Counted from the stretch's first letter, positions 1-8,334 are shown. The stretch: 64,000 nt of DNA from Actinomadura meyerae (GCF_900188445.1 NZ_FZOR01000026.1:56227-120226); one strand, 5' to 3'. The notes: generated by a model from the sequence alone, not told the origin. Numbers and translations are program-made.

Positions 1-1181
1 GCGGCCAGGAACAGCACGTCCTCCGCGCACAGGCCGCCGTCGACGCCGCCGAGCGTCGTGTCGAAGCTCCGCACGCCGCTCTTCATCGCGGTCAGCGCGT
101 TCGCCAGGCCCAGCCCGTACGCCTCGCGCAGCCGCACCCGCAGCGGCACCGGCCGGGCGCGTGCCACCGCCTCCTGGAGCAGGTTGCGGACGTGCAGCGG
201 GGACGCGGCCTCGGGGCCCTCGTCGAGCGCGATCTCGGCGCACCCGGCGGCGGCCAGCCGGTCGACGGCGGCGAGGACGTCCCGCTGCCGTCCGGGGGCG
301 AAGCCGTCGCCGATCCGGCCGATGACGGGCAGGCCGCGGGTGCGCGCCGCCCCGATCAGCCGCGCGGCGTCCGGGCCGTCGGCGACCTCGGCGGTGATGC
401 CGGACCCGTGCGGTACCTCGGCCAGGCACGCGGCGTCCTCCACCAGCACCGACCAAGCGGCGGGGGAGCCCGCGCCGTTGGAGCCCGTGCCGTTGGGGAG
501 CGTGCCGTTGGGGAGCGCGCCGGGCGGGACGGCGGGCGGGAGCGGCGTGCGGACCCGGACGCCCGCGGCGCCCACCGCCGCCAGCAGCCGGGCGGCGCCG
601 GCCCGGGTGACGCGGGCGGGCGCGGTGCCGGACGCGGTGAGCCGGCGGTGCAGCGCGGCGGCGAGCCCGGTGTCGGCGATCGTCACCTCGTCCGGCAGCG
701 GGTCGGCGAGCTGCCCCCAGGCGCGGGAGTGGAACAGCAGCGGCGCGGTCCGGCGGGGCGTCGCGGCGCCGAGGACCTCGCCCACGAAGATCGTGTGGTC
801 GCCGCCGGGGTGCGCGTGCACGACCCGGCAGTCCAGCCAGGCGACCGCCTCGCCGAGCACGGGCGCGCCGGTCGGCGCCGCGGTCCACGTCCCGCCGGCG
901 AACCGGTCGGCGCCCGGCTCGCCCCCCGCGAACCGGTGCCCGAGCGCGGCCTGGTCCTTGCCGAGGACGCTCACCGCGAACACGCCGCTGCGCTCGACCA
1001 GCGCGTGCGTGCGGACGTGCCGCGCCAGGCAGACCATGACCAGGGGCGGGTCGAGGCTGACGCTGCCGAACGAGCCCGCCGTCATGCCGTGCCAGCCGGT
1101 GCCGGAGACGGTCGTGACGATGGCGACGCCGGTCGGCCACTGGCCGAGCACCGAACGGAAGGTCTGCGCGTCGACCGCCAC
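1..1181 (-). CDS. Flavin reductase domain fused to HMG-CoA-lyase-like domain (partial, 3' end outside window)
   Basis: The reading frame stays open from a GTG at 1181 to the left window edge (393 residues visible). Residues 1-150 form a flavin-reductase-like (FMN-binding split-barrel) domain, with TGVAIVTT and SFGSVSLDPPLVMVC, the usual signature of the NADH:FMN oxidoreductase component of two-component monooxygenases. After a Pro/Gly/Asn-rich linker, the C-terminal part ends in GLGLANALTAMKSGVRSFDT and TLGGVDGG, which resembles the barrel end of HMG-CoA lyases. The His-x-His metal site of true lyases is replaced here (LRVRLREAYG), so lyase activity is unlikely. In-frame stops just upstream of 1181 limit the start. 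The gene is divergent from the IclR gene, and two GTTTC-N7-GAAAC palindromes lie in the shared 159-bp control region. The coupled biological role is unknown. Confidence 0.8.
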   Translation of the reverse strand, partial: MAVDAQTFRSVLGQWPTGVAIVTTVSGTGWHGMTAGSFGSVSLDPPLVMVCLARHVRTHALVERSGVFAVSVLGKDQAALGHRFAGGEPGADRFAGGTWTAAPTGAPVLGEAVAWLDCRVVHAHPGGDHTIFVGEVLGAATPRRTAPLLFHSRAWGQLADPLPDEVTIADTGLAAALHRRLTASGTAPARVTRAGAARLLAAVGAAGVRVRTPLPPAVPPGALPNGTLPNGTGSNGAGSPAAWSVLVEDAACLAEVPHGSGITAEVADGPDAARLIGAARTRGLPVIGRIGDGFAPGRQRDVLAAVDRLAAAGCAEIALDEGPEAASPLHVRNLLQEAVARARPVPLRVRLREAYGLGLANALTAMKSGVRSFDTTLGGVDGGLCAEDVLFLA

Positions 1182-1196
1182 GGCATCGGGCCCTTC

Positions 1197-1213
1197 GTTT
1201 CGCAGCAGGAAAC
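1197..1213. promoter_or_regulatory. Palindromic operator 1, GTTTC-N7-GAAAC
   Basis: This perfect 5-bp inverted repeat with a 7-bp centre lies 16 bp upstream of the flavin reductase fusion start. It is the first of three copies of the same motif around the IclR gene. It is probably an IclR-family binding site; the assignment rests on position and recurrence only. Confidence 0.55.
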
Positions 1214-1275
1214 ACCGTCACGCTCACGGTAACGACGTCGCGAAGCGGGTGTCAACGCCCCGAGCGGAGACGAGT

Positions 1276-1292
1276 GTTTCTGTACGGGAAAC
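1276..1292. promoter_or_regulatory. Palindromic operator 2, GTTTC-N7-GAAAC
   Basis: This is the second copy of the 17-bp palindrome, 49 bp upstream of the IclR start codon. It is placed where autoregulation and control of the divergent gene would both be possible. Confidence 0.55.
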
Positions 1293-1340
1293 GCGATGGC
1301 CTAGACTGCGGCTGGTCCCACCCCGTCGGAAGGAACCGCC

Positions 1341-2162
1341 GTGCCGCGCAGTGCGAGCCCTTCGAGCGCCGCCGCGTCCCCCGCCGAGGAGGGCGAGGGG
1401 CAGAGCCGGTCGATCGCCGCCGTGGAGCGCGCGATGGACGTCCTGCTGCTGTTCGGCCGCAGCGGCCGGCCCGACCTCGGGGTCACCGAGATCGCCACCG
1501 AGCTCGGGCTGACCAAGGCCGCCGTGCACCGCATCCTCACCGCGCTGCGCAGCCGCGACCTCATCGCCGTCGACCCCGTGACCCGCCGGTACGCGCTCGG
1601 GCACGCCGCCATCGCGCTCGGCCGCGCCTACCTCGCCCGGATGGACCTGCGCGCGCTGGCCGCGCCCGAGCTGCGCCGCCTCGCCCAGCAGGTGGGGGAG
1701 ACGACCACCCTGTCGATCCGGCGCGGCGACACCCGGCTGTACGTCGACCAGGTCGTGCCGCCGAACGAGCTGCGGGTGGAGGTCAGCCTCGGCATCCCCT
1801 ACCCGCTGCACGCGGGCAGCTCGTCCAAGGCGATCCTGGCGTTCCTGGACGAGGCCGAGGTCGGCGCGCTGATCGCCCGGCACGGGCTGGAGGCGCTGAC
1901 CGAGCGGACCATCGTGGACGAGGACCGGCTCCGCAGGGAGCTGGCGGCGGTCCGCAAGCGTGGGTACGCCTCCTCGCAGGGCGAGCGCCAGGAGGGGACC
2001 GCCTCGATCGCCGCGCCGGTCTTCGACCACGACGGCCGGGTCATCGCGGCGCTCAGCGTCGCCGGGCCGCTCACCCGGTTCAAGCCGCGGATGGCCGAGT
2101 GCGCGCCGGCGCTGGTGGAGTCCGCCGCGCGGCTGTCCGGCGAGCTCGGCCACCGCGGCTGA
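1341..2162 (+). CDS. IclR-family transcriptional regulator
   Basis: This 273-residue protein has the normal IclR length. After a short Ser/Ala-rich N-terminus, residues about 33-90 form the winged-helix domain (RSIAAVERAMDVLLLFG, then TEIATELGLTKAAVHRILTALRSRDLI). Residues about 100-270 form the effector-binding domain, with YLARMDLRALAAPELRRLA and the typical GYASSQGERQEG and GVAAPV-like segments. The GTG start at 1341 has GGAAGGA 6 bp upstream. The gene is divergent from the flavin reductase fusion. Two copies of GTTTC-N7-GAAAC are in its own upstream region and a third precedes the WxL operon downstream, so it probably controls both. The ligand is unknown; many family members sense aromatic or short organic acids. 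Confidence 0.9.
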   Translation: MPRSASPSSAAASPAEEGEGQSRSIAAVERAMDVLLLFGRSGRPDLGVTEIATELGLTKAAVHRILTALRSRDLIAVDPVTRRYALGHAAIALGRAYLARMDLRALAAPELRRLAQQVGETTTLSIRRGDTRLYVDQVVPPNELRVEVSLGIPYPLHAGSSSKAILAFLDEAEVGALIARHGLEALTERTIVDEDRLRRELAAVRKRGYASSQGERQEGTASIAAPVFDHDGRVIAALSVAGPLTRFKPRMAECAPALVESAARLSGELGHRG

Positions 2163-2313
2163 CCGCGTCCCGCCGCCGCCTTTCCCGTCACCCTCCCCGC
2201 CGCCTTTCCCGCCGCCTTCCCGTCACCTCGGCGGGGGCCGCCCATCGCCGCCCGGCACCGCCTCCGCGATGATCGCGCAGTGAAACGATTGTGTTTCCGC
2301 TGCCGCCCGCCCC

Positions 2314-2319
2314 TTGACA
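2314..2319 (+). promoter_or_regulatory. TTGACA -35-like element upstream of the WxL operon
   Basis: A consensus TTGACA lies 87 bp upstream of the WxL gene start. No convincing -10 is at the ideal distance; TATCC-like sequence follows after a long spacer. The third GTTTC-N7-GAAAC copy lies downstream of it, a position suited to repression. Extra GAAAC and GTTTC half-sites are at 2282-2286, 2293-2297, 2336-2340 and 2357-2361. Confidence 0.4.
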
Positions 2320-2364
2320 TCGCCGCGCCGTAGCGGTTTCGCTATCCGCACCTTGCGAAACCCT

Positions 2365-2381
2365 GTTTCCTTGTGCGAAAC
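2365..2381. promoter_or_regulatory. Palindromic operator 3, GTTTC-N7-GAAAC
   Basis: This third copy of the palindrome lies 24 bp upstream of the WxL gene start. The same spacing and arms as in the two copies flanking the IclR gene tie the surface-protein operon to that regulator. Confidence 0.55.
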
Positions 2382-2405
2382 GGGGCGAGAGGAGCGGCGA
2401 CATCC

Positions 2406-3725
2406 ATGAGACGCACACGCACCGCCCTGCGCGGCGCCGCGGCGGTCGCGACCGCGGCCGGCGCCGTCACGGTGCCGCTGGCCGCGGCGGGCGCCGCGCA
2501 CGCCGGCACGGGACAGGTCCCCTACCAGTGCACGATCTTCGGGAGCACGTTCGCGTACGACGCCTCGGTGACGGTGTCCGCGCCCGCGTCCGCCAAGGTG
2601 GGTGACGAGGTCGCCGTCGAGGCCGACTTCTCGAACATGCCCGGCGTCGCGCCGCTCCCGGTCAACTCCTGGACCACCTCCGGCACGCTCGCCGTCTCCG
2701 GCGCGCAGTCCGGTTCGGTGCCCATCCAGGCGCCCAAGCGGACCGAGACGATCCCCGCGTACGGCGAGCTGCCGATCGGGAAGGTCTCCGGCAGGCTCGC
2801 GCTCACCGCCGCCGGGCAGGTGAGGATCGCGCCCGCCGGGCTGACGATCGTCGCCGAGGCCGGCGCGCAGGCCACCATCACCTGCACGCCGAAGACCGCG
2901 CCCGGGACGCTCGCGACGATCGACGTCGCCGAGGGCGGCCCCGCAGCCTCGGTCAGCCCCGCCACGGTCGTCCAGGGCGGCGCGATCAGCGTCACCGGCT
3001 CCGGCTGGCAGCCGGGCGCGGCGGAGCTGGCGCTGTGCGACGCCGCCGGCGCCGCCTGCGACCCCGGCGGCCTGACCGGGGTGTCGGCCTCCGCCGACGC
3101 CGCCGGGAAGCTCACCGCGTCGGCGACCGTCGCCGAGTCCGCCGCGCCGGGGGCCCGCACCGTCGTGGTCACCCAGGGGCAGGTGAGCCGCGCCGTGCCG
3201 CTGACCGTCACCGAGAAGACGCCGCCGCCCACCGGGGCGTGCGCCGGCGAGCCCGCCGAGCGGTGCGCCGAGCAGAAGATCAACCTGTCCGTGACCGGCG
3301 GGCCGCTCACCATGTCCCGCGAGCCGGGCGAGGTCGACCTCAGCCCGGTGACGCTGGACGGCACCGAGCAGGCCGCCACCGGGGCGCTCCGGAAGGTCGA
3401 GGTCATCGACGCGCGCGGCGGGACCACCGGCTGGTCGCTCACCGGCACGCTGACCGACTTCACCGCACCGGCCGGCACGAAGATCCCCGCCGGGAAGCTG
3501 ACCTGGACGCCGAACTGCGCCGCGGGTCCCGGGGCCAGCGCGGTGACGCAGGGCAGCGCCGGGCCGCTCGACACCACCACGGCGGCCACGCTGTGCTCCG
3601 CGCCCGGCGGGTCCGGGCAGATCGTGGGCGGGACGTTCACCGCCGGCGCCGGGCTGCGGCTCACCGTCCCGCCGGCGACCGGCGCGGGCCGCTACACCGC
3701 CGTGCTCACGCTCACGCTCTCCTGA
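2406..3725 (+). CDS. Secreted WxL-domain surface protein
   Basis: This 439-residue exported protein starts at the ATG at 2406, preceded by GAGAGGAGCGG; the open frame continues upstream, but only this start gives an N-terminal signal peptide (MRRTRTALRG..., cleavage near AHA-GTG). Three beta-rich regions follow. Residues about 37-170 look like a DUF6801-type domain (PYQCTIFG start, Cys near the end). Residues about 180-280 resemble a neocarzinostatin-like sandwich (SPATVVQGGAISVTGSGW, paired Cys). Residues about 290-439 are WxL-like, with the two diagnostic motifs GWSL (Trp343) and KLTWTP (Trp367). WxL domains bind peptidoglycan non-covalently in Firmicutes. No membrane anchor is present. It is the first gene of the operon running to 9034 and is followed directly by a DUF916 partner. 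IclR control is inferred from the upstream palindrome. Confidence 0.8.
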   Translation: MRRTRTALRGAAAVATAAGAVTVPLAAAGAAHAGTGQVPYQCTIFGSTFAYDASVTVSAPASAKVGDEVAVEADFSNMPGVAPLPVNSWTTSGTLAVSGAQSGSVPIQAPKRTETIPAYGELPIGKVSGRLALTAAGQVRIAPAGLTIVAEAGAQATITCTPKTAPGTLATIDVAEGGPAASVSPATVVQGGAISVTGSGWQPGAAELALCDAAGAACDPGGLTGVSASADAAGKLTASATVAESAAPGARTVVVTQGQVSRAVPLTVTEKTPPPTGACAGEPAERCAEQKINLSVTGGPLTMSREPGEVDLSPVTLDGTEQAATGALRKVEVIDARGGTTGWSLTGTLTDFTAPAGTKIPAGKLTWTPNCAAGPGASAVTQGSAGPLDTTTAATLCSAPGGSGQIVGGTFTAGAGLRLTVPPATGAGRYTAVLTLTLS

Positions 3726-3780
3726 CCGCCCCGAGCCCCGCGGCCGGGCGGCGACCCGCCCGGCCGCAGCGAGGTGACCG

Positions 3781-4812
3781 ATGACCCCCCGACAGCGGAT
3801 CGCCGCCGCCGCGGCAGCGGCGGGCCTCGCCGCCGGCGCCGCCGCGCCCGGCGCCGCGGCGGCGGCCGAGGCCGCACCCGGCCCCGCGACCGGGAACGGG
3901 GCCTGGTCCGTGGGGCCCGCCAACGCGAGCGCCGCCCTCGCCGCCCGGCCCTTCTTCGCGTTCGACGCGCCGCCCGGCGCCACCGTCCGCGACGTCGTCC
4001 GGATCACCAACCTCACCCGCCGCCCCCTCACCTTCCGCGTCTACGGCGCGGACGCCTACAACACGCCCCGCGACGCCGGGTTCGCGCTGCGCGGGGCGGA
4101 CGAGGCGCCGCGCGACGTCGGCGCCTGGATACGCATGAAGTCCGCGACGCAGAAGATCCCGGCGCGGACCGCGAAGGAAATCCCGTTCACCCTGACGGTC
4201 CCCGCCAACGCCACCCCCGGCGAGCACATCGGCGGAATCGTCGCGCTGAACACCGCCATCGAGAGCGTCCAGCAGGCGGGCGGCGCCCGCGTCGGGGTGC
4301 GGCGCGCCGTCGGAGCCCGCGTCTACCTGCGCGTCTCCGGCCCGCTCACCCCCGGCCTGCGCGCCGCGAGCCTCGGCGTGCGGCGCAGCGACCCGGCCGT
4401 CCCGTTCGTCCAGCGGGGGCGCGGGACGATCCGCTACACCGTCGTCAACACCGGCAACCAGCGGATCGCGCCGACCGCCCGCGTCCGCGCCACCGGCGCC
4501 TTCGGGCGCGAGATCAAGCGGTGGCCGGACCGGCGGCTGCCCGAACTCCTGCCCGGCGGGCGCACCGAGATCACGCTGCCGTGGGACGGTACGCCCGCGC
4601 TGGACACGGTCACCGTCCGGGTGGAACTGGTCGCGGCCGGCGGCATCGACGTCCGCGCCCAGACCCGGTTCACCGTCGTGCCCTGGGTCGCGCTGCTCAC
4701 GCTCGCGGGCGGCGTGTTCGTGCTGTGGTCCGTCCTGCCCCGGCTCATCCGCCGCTGGCGGGAGCGGGCCGGGCTGACCTCCGGCGATACCGAGACGGGG
4801 GTCTTCCTGTGA
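3781..4812 (+). CDS. DUF916-family WxL-interacting membrane protein
   Basis: This 343-residue protein has an Ala-rich signal peptide (residues 1-29) and a DUF916-like ectodomain (residues about 40-170: SVGPANASAALAARPFFAF, RDVVRITNLTRRPLTFRVYG, PFTLTVPANATPGEHIGGIV). A second beta domain spans about 175-295 (TIRYTVVNTGNQRIAPTARV), followed by one transmembrane helix (about 299-322) and a short basic cytoplasmic tail. This is the architecture of Firmicutes WxL-interacting proteins, which pair with WxL proteins on the wall. The ATG has GAGGTGA upstream. The next gene overlaps its stop codon (GTGA), so the two are translationally coupled. It is expected to act outside the cell, anchored in the membrane. 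Function in actinomycetes is not established. Confidence 0.78.
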   Translation: MTPRQRIAAAAAAAGLAAGAAAPGAAAAAEAAPGPATGNGAWSVGPANASAALAARPFFAFDAPPGATVRDVVRITNLTRRPLTFRVYGADAYNTPRDAGFALRGADEAPRDVGAWIRMKSATQKIPARTAKEIPFTLTVPANATPGEHIGGIVALNTAIESVQQAGGARVGVRRAVGARVYLRVSGPLTPGLRAASLGVRRSDPAVPFVQRGRGTIRYTVVNTGNQRIAPTARVRATGAFGREIKRWPDRRLPELLPGGRTEITLPWDGTPALDTVTVRVELVAAGGIDVRAQTRFTVVPWVALLTLAGGVFVLWSVLPRLIRRWRERAGLTSGDTETGVFL

Positions 4813-5951
4813 GGCCGCGTCTTCCCGTGGGGCTCCGCTTTTCCGCACGGCGCCCGGCCGCGCTGCTGCTCGCCCTCGCCGTCGCCGCCGGTGTGCAGCC
4901 CGCCGCCGTCCCGGCCGCCGCCGCGCGGACCGCGCCGCCGGCCGTGGAACCGGGGGCGGCCGTCGAGCCGTCCTCCGCCGCCGCGGGCACGGCCGCCCGG
5001 ATCAGCGGCAGCGCGTGGACGCCCGGCGCGACCGTGCAGGTCCAGGTCTGCGGCGCGGAGGCGGTGCACGGCTCGGCCGACTGCGACACCGAGCGCGCCG
5101 TGACCGCCATGGTCGCGCCCACCGGGACGTTCGAGGCCGGGCTCACCGTGGGTGCGCCCCCCGCCGCGTGCCCCTGCGTCGTCCGGGTCGGCACCCTGCC
5201 CGGCGGCCCCGGGCCGGAGGCGGTGGTGACGGTGCCGTTCACCGTCGCGGGCCACCCGGTCGAGGCCGTCCGCCGCGACGCCCCGCCCGTCCGCGCGGAC
5301 GTCGTCGGCCTGGAGCTCGTCGGCGGCGGCGGGCGCGGCGAGCTGTTCGGCGGCAGGCCCCGCCGCACCCTGGTGCTGCGGATCCGCAACAGCGGCCCCG
5401 AGCCCCTCGAGAACGCGCCGCTGGTGGTCGGCTGGGGCGGCGGGGCCGTGCCCGACAGCCCGCTGGACGCCCCGCCGACCGGGACGCTGCGTCCCGGGCA
5501 GACCGCCACGTACCGGATCCCGGTGGTGCTGCCGCCGGCCTCGTTCGGGCGGTTCGTGGTCGGCGGCCGGTACGCCGGCGCCGTCCCGTTCGAGACGAGC
5601 TTCAGCGCCTACCCGTGGGGGCTGCTCGGCGCCAACGCGCTGGCCGCGCTCCTGCTGCTGATCGGTGTCCGGCTGACGCTCGGCCGGTGGGCGCGGGCCC
5701 GCAGGCGCCGCCGCCGGGCGGTGCCCGCCACCGCCGCGCCGCCCGCCGCCCGTGCCCCGGAGGCGACGGTGGAGCTCACCGACGTGATCGGCTACCTGGA
5801 CTCGGTGGCGCCGTCGCCGTCCGGCGAGTACGTCGTCGACCGCGACGCGCTGATCGGCTACCTGGAGCGCCGGACGGGCGGGGCCGCGGCGGCGGTCGAC
5901 ACCGAGGCACTGGAGCGCTTCCTCGCCCTGCCGAGAGGGGACGCGCGATGA
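4809..5951 (+). CDS. Membrane-anchored surface protein with neocarzinostatin-like domain
   Basis: This 380-residue protein has a GTG start at 4809 overlapping the upstream stop (GTGA); a GTG at 4827 is also possible. It has a signal peptide (residues about 12-37) and a beta domain (about 50-155) with ISGSAWTPGATVQVQVCG and four Cys in two close pairs, reminiscent of neocarzinostatin-type sandwiches. A second beta domain (about 175-270, RTLVLRIRNSGPEPLENAPL) resembles extracellular CARDB/NPCBM-like folds. One transmembrane helix (about 278-297) and a basic cytoplasmic tail of about 80 residues end in repeated VIGYLDS/LIGYLER motifs, which look like a protein-interaction tail. It is the third gene of the WxL operon. 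I do not recognise a named family. Confidence 0.65.
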   Translation: MRPRLPVGLRFSARRPAALLLALAVAAGVQPAAVPAAAARTAPPAVEPGAAVEPSSAAAGTAARISGSAWTPGATVQVQVCGAEAVHGSADCDTERAVTAMVAPTGTFEAGLTVGAPPAACPCVVRVGTLPGGPGPEAVVTVPFTVAGHPVEAVRRDAPPVRADVVGLELVGGGGRGELFGGRPRRTLVLRIRNSGPEPLENAPLVVGWGGGAVPDSPLDAPPTGTLRPGQTATYRIPVVLPPASFGRFVVGGRYAGAVPFETSFSAYPWGLLGANALAALLLLIGVRLTLGRWARARRRRRRAVPATAAPPAARAPEATVELTDVIGYLDSVAPSPSGEYVVDRDALIGYLERRTGGAAAAVDTEALERFLALPRGDAR

Positions 5952-7753
5952 CGATCTCCTCGCGGCGGGCGTCCCTGGCCGGTGTGGCCTCCGCCGCCGC
6001 CGGACCGCTCGCGGGCGGCACCGTGCTGCTGCTCTCCGACGCGCTCGGCGGCGTCGTGAAGGTCCCCGGCGACGTGGTGACGTACATGGCGCTGACCGGG
6101 CTCGTGCTCGCGTGCGCCGGCGCTCTGGCCGTGCCACGGCTGGCCGGACGGTTCCGCGCGCACCGGGTCACCGCCGTCGGCGGCGTCCTCGCAGGGCTCG
6201 CCGTCGCGGTCGCCGGAGCGGCCCCCGCCGTGCCGGTGTTCGCGTCCGGGGTGATGGCGGCCGGGCTTCTCGCGAGCCCGCTGCTGGCCGCGCCCCGCGC
6301 GCGGGCGGCGCGGTCGCCCGGCGCCGCGGCATGGGGGCAGGCCGCCGCGCTCGGCGGGGCGGCGGCCGCCGCGTGGGTCGCGACGCTGTGGTCCGCCGAT
6401 CCCGGCACGGCGCTGCTGGTCGCGGGGGTTGCGGGGGCCGTTCTCGCCCTTGCCGCGTCGGCCGCGCCCGAACCGGCCGGCTCCGAGCGCCCGGTCGCGC
6501 GCGGCGTGCTCCGGGACGTCCGCGCCGCCCTGCCCGTCCACCTCCTCGTGGGATGGACGGTCGGTGCCTCCCTCATGGGCGGCCTGCACCTGCTGACCTT
6601 CCGATGGGACCTGATCGGCGACGAGCCCGTCCGGTACCTGGCGTGGGCGCTCATGGCGGGGGCCGTGCTCGCCGTCCTGGGGCGCCGGGCCGCCGGCGCG
6701 GCGCAGACCGTCCCGTGGCTGCTGCTCGCGGGGGCGGCGGCGCCGCTGCTGATGGCGACCGCGCCCGGACCGGCGATGCTCGCCGCCGGGTTCGCGGTCG
6801 TCCTGGCCGCCGCCTGCCTGGCCACCGCCGCCCTCGACGCCACCGTGCTCCGGCCGCTGCCAGAATCGCGCCTACTGGCAGCGGCCGGCCTCACCGGGGC
6901 CGCCGCCGCGCTCGGCGGGCTGGCCGGGTTCGGCTGCGCCGCCGCCCTGCGCGGCGTGCTCGCCGAGGGGTCCGCGCTGGCGGTCACCGCCGTGCCCCCG
7001 GTCCTCGGCGCGCTGCTGGCGCTGCGCGTGCGCGGGCCGGAACCCGATCCGGCGCCGTTCCTGCACGTCCAGGGGCTGTCGGTCCCGCGCGGGACGGTGC
7101 CGCTGCGGCGCGCCGGCCTCACGGTGGCGGCGGGGGAGATCGTCGCGCTGTCGGGCCCGGGGGCGGGCACGCTGCTCGCCGCCCTGGCGGGCGCGGTGCC
7201 GTGCCGCGGCAAGGTACGGCTGGGCGGCGCCGACCTGACCGCGCTCGACGCCGGGCAGCGGATGCGCCTCGGGCTGTGCCACCACGCCGGACCCGCGCCC
7301 CGCGTCCCGGACGGGCGCCCGGTCGCCGAGGGCCTCGCCGCTCACGCGCGCGACATGGGGCACGCCGACCCCGGCTCCGCCGCCCGCGCCGTGCTGGAGG
7401 TCTTCCCCGCGCTGCGCGGCCTCGGCGGCGAGCCCGTGCGGGCGCTGTCCGCCGCGCAGAGGGACCTGCTCGCGCTGGCCGAGGCGCTGCTCACCCGGCC
7501 CCGGCTCCTGCTGGTGGACGGCATCGCCGCCGGCCCGGGAGCGGGTGCCGTGCACACCGTGCTGCGCAGGCTCGCCGCCACCGGGACCGCCGTGCTCGTC
7601 GCCGCGCCGGCCGCCCCGGAGATCCGCGCGCTCGCATGCCGCGGCTACACCGTCGGACGCGACCGCGTCACCGAGACCCCCGTCCCCGCCGCCGCGCCCG
7701 CCACCGCACGGCGGACGGCGGCCGCCGGCAGCACCGGAGGTTCCGCCCCGTGA
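5948..7753 (+). CDS. Polytopic membrane protein fused to a degenerate ABC ATPase domain
   Basis: This 601-residue protein has an ATG start overlapping the previous stop (ATGA). Residues 1 to about 360 are hydrophobic, with about 10-12 predicted membrane segments separated by short Arg-rich loops, reminiscent of an MFS-type half. Residues about 370-570 follow the course of an ABC nucleotide-binding domain (FLHVQGLSV, then LTVAAGEIVALSG), but every catalytic motif is broken. The P-loop is GPGAGT at 403-408 with no Lys, the signature is LSAAQ at 500-504 instead of LSGGQ, Walker B ends in Asp524-Gly525 with no catalytic Glu, and the switch His is replaced by Ala (VAAPAA). It cannot hydrolyse ATP in the usual way. 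A regulatory or scaffolding role for the surface complex is my inference. Confidence 0.7.
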   Translation: MTISSRRASLAGVASAAAGPLAGGTVLLLSDALGGVVKVPGDVVTYMALTGLVLACAGALAVPRLAGRFRAHRVTAVGGVLAGLAVAVAGAAPAVPVFASGVMAAGLLASPLLAAPRARAARSPGAAAWGQAAALGGAAAAAWVATLWSADPGTALLVAGVAGAVLALAASAAPEPAGSERPVARGVLRDVRAALPVHLLVGWTVGASLMGGLHLLTFRWDLIGDEPVRYLAWALMAGAVLAVLGRRAAGAAQTVPWLLLAGAAAPLLMATAPGPAMLAAGFAVVLAAACLATAALDATVLRPLPESRLLAAAGLTGAAAALGGLAGFGCAAALRGVLAEGSALAVTAVPPVLGALLALRVRGPEPDPAPFLHVQGLSVPRGTVPLRRAGLTVAAGEIVALSGPGAGTLLAALAGAVPCRGKVRLGGADLTALDAGQRMRLGLCHHAGPAPRVPDGRPVAEGLAAHARDMGHADPGSAARAVLEVFPALRGLGGEPVRALSAAQRDLLALAEALLTRPRLLLVDGIAAGPGAGAVHTVLRRLAATGTAVLVAAPAAPEIRALACRGYTVGRDRVTETPVPAAAPATARRTAAAGSTGGSAP

Positions 7754-8334
7754 TCGCGATCGCCCTCGCCGCCGCGCTGAGCGCCCCAGGAACCCTTCCC
7801 CCCGTCCAGGGCGCGGCTGCCGCGCCCTCGCCGGCGCTCCAGGTCAGCCGCGCCGCCGACCTCCAGCCCGGCGAGACGATCACCGTCACCGGGACCGGGT
7901 TCCGGCCGGGCCTGAAGTCGGTCGCCGTCGGCCTCTGCCGGGAGGGCTACACCAACGGGCTCAAGGACTGCGACCTCGGCGGCGGCGCGACCTTCGTCAA
8001 CGTCGACGCCCGGGGCAGGCTGCCGGAGGTCCGGCTCACGGCGCGCCCGCGGTTCGGCGGGATCGACTGCACGTCCCGCCAGTGCGTCATCGGCGCCGGC
8101 CCGCTGCCGGGGGCCGTGCCGCGCGCCGTCGTGGACGCCAACACCGCGATCGTCCGCGTCGGATTCGCCGGATCGCCCGTCAAGGGCGGCACCGCCGTCC
8201 GGACCTCCGCGGCGCCCGCCGCGAGCGCCGGACCCGGCACCGGCGGGCCGTCCACCCGGCTCTGGGCCGCCGTCACCGGGCTGATCGTCCTCGTGGGCGC
8301 CGCCGTCGCCGCCGTCCAACGCCGCAGCAGATGA
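7750..8334 (+). CDS. Neocarzinostatin-like membrane-anchored surface protein
   Basis: This 194-residue protein starts at a GTG overlapping the previous stop (GTGA). It has a signal peptide (residues 1 to about 22) and a single beta-sandwich domain (about 25-140) with the neocarzinostatin-family pattern: LQPGETITVTGTGFRPG, VGLCREGY, FVNVDARG, and Cys pairs C-x9-C and C-x4-C. A Ser/Ala/Pro/Gly-rich linker leads to one C-terminal transmembrane helix (about 167-186) and an RRSR tail. Neocarzinostatin-fold proteins bind chromophores in some Streptomyces, but most genomic members are surface proteins of unknown role. The following gene is a close structural partner with an LPNTG anchor. The 3' end lies in a perfect 17-bp tandem duplication. 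Confidence 0.7.
   Translation: MIAIALAAALSAPGTLPPVQGAAAAPSPALQVSRAADLQPGETITVTGTGFRPGLKSVAVGLCREGYTNGLKDCDLGGGATFVNVDARGRLPEVRLTARPRFGGIDCTSRQCVIGAGPLPGAVPRAVVDANTAIVRVGFAGSPVKGGTAVRTSAAPAASAGPGTGGPSTRLWAAVTGLIVLVGAAVAAVQRRSR

Noticed and set aside
58..1512. Long plus-strand open frames over the left edge
   Set aside because: They are Arg/Ser/Pro-rich shadows of the flavin-reductase fusion on the minus strand, without any recognisable domain.
2170..2225. CCGCC/TTTCCCG repeats downstream of the IclR gene
   Set aside because: Imperfect pyrimidine-rich direct repeats without defined unit; probably low-complexity sequence.
2223..4031. Long minus-strand frame opposite the WxL gene
   Set aside because: Gly/Arg-rich shadow with no signal peptide or domain; coding bias supports the plus-strand genes.
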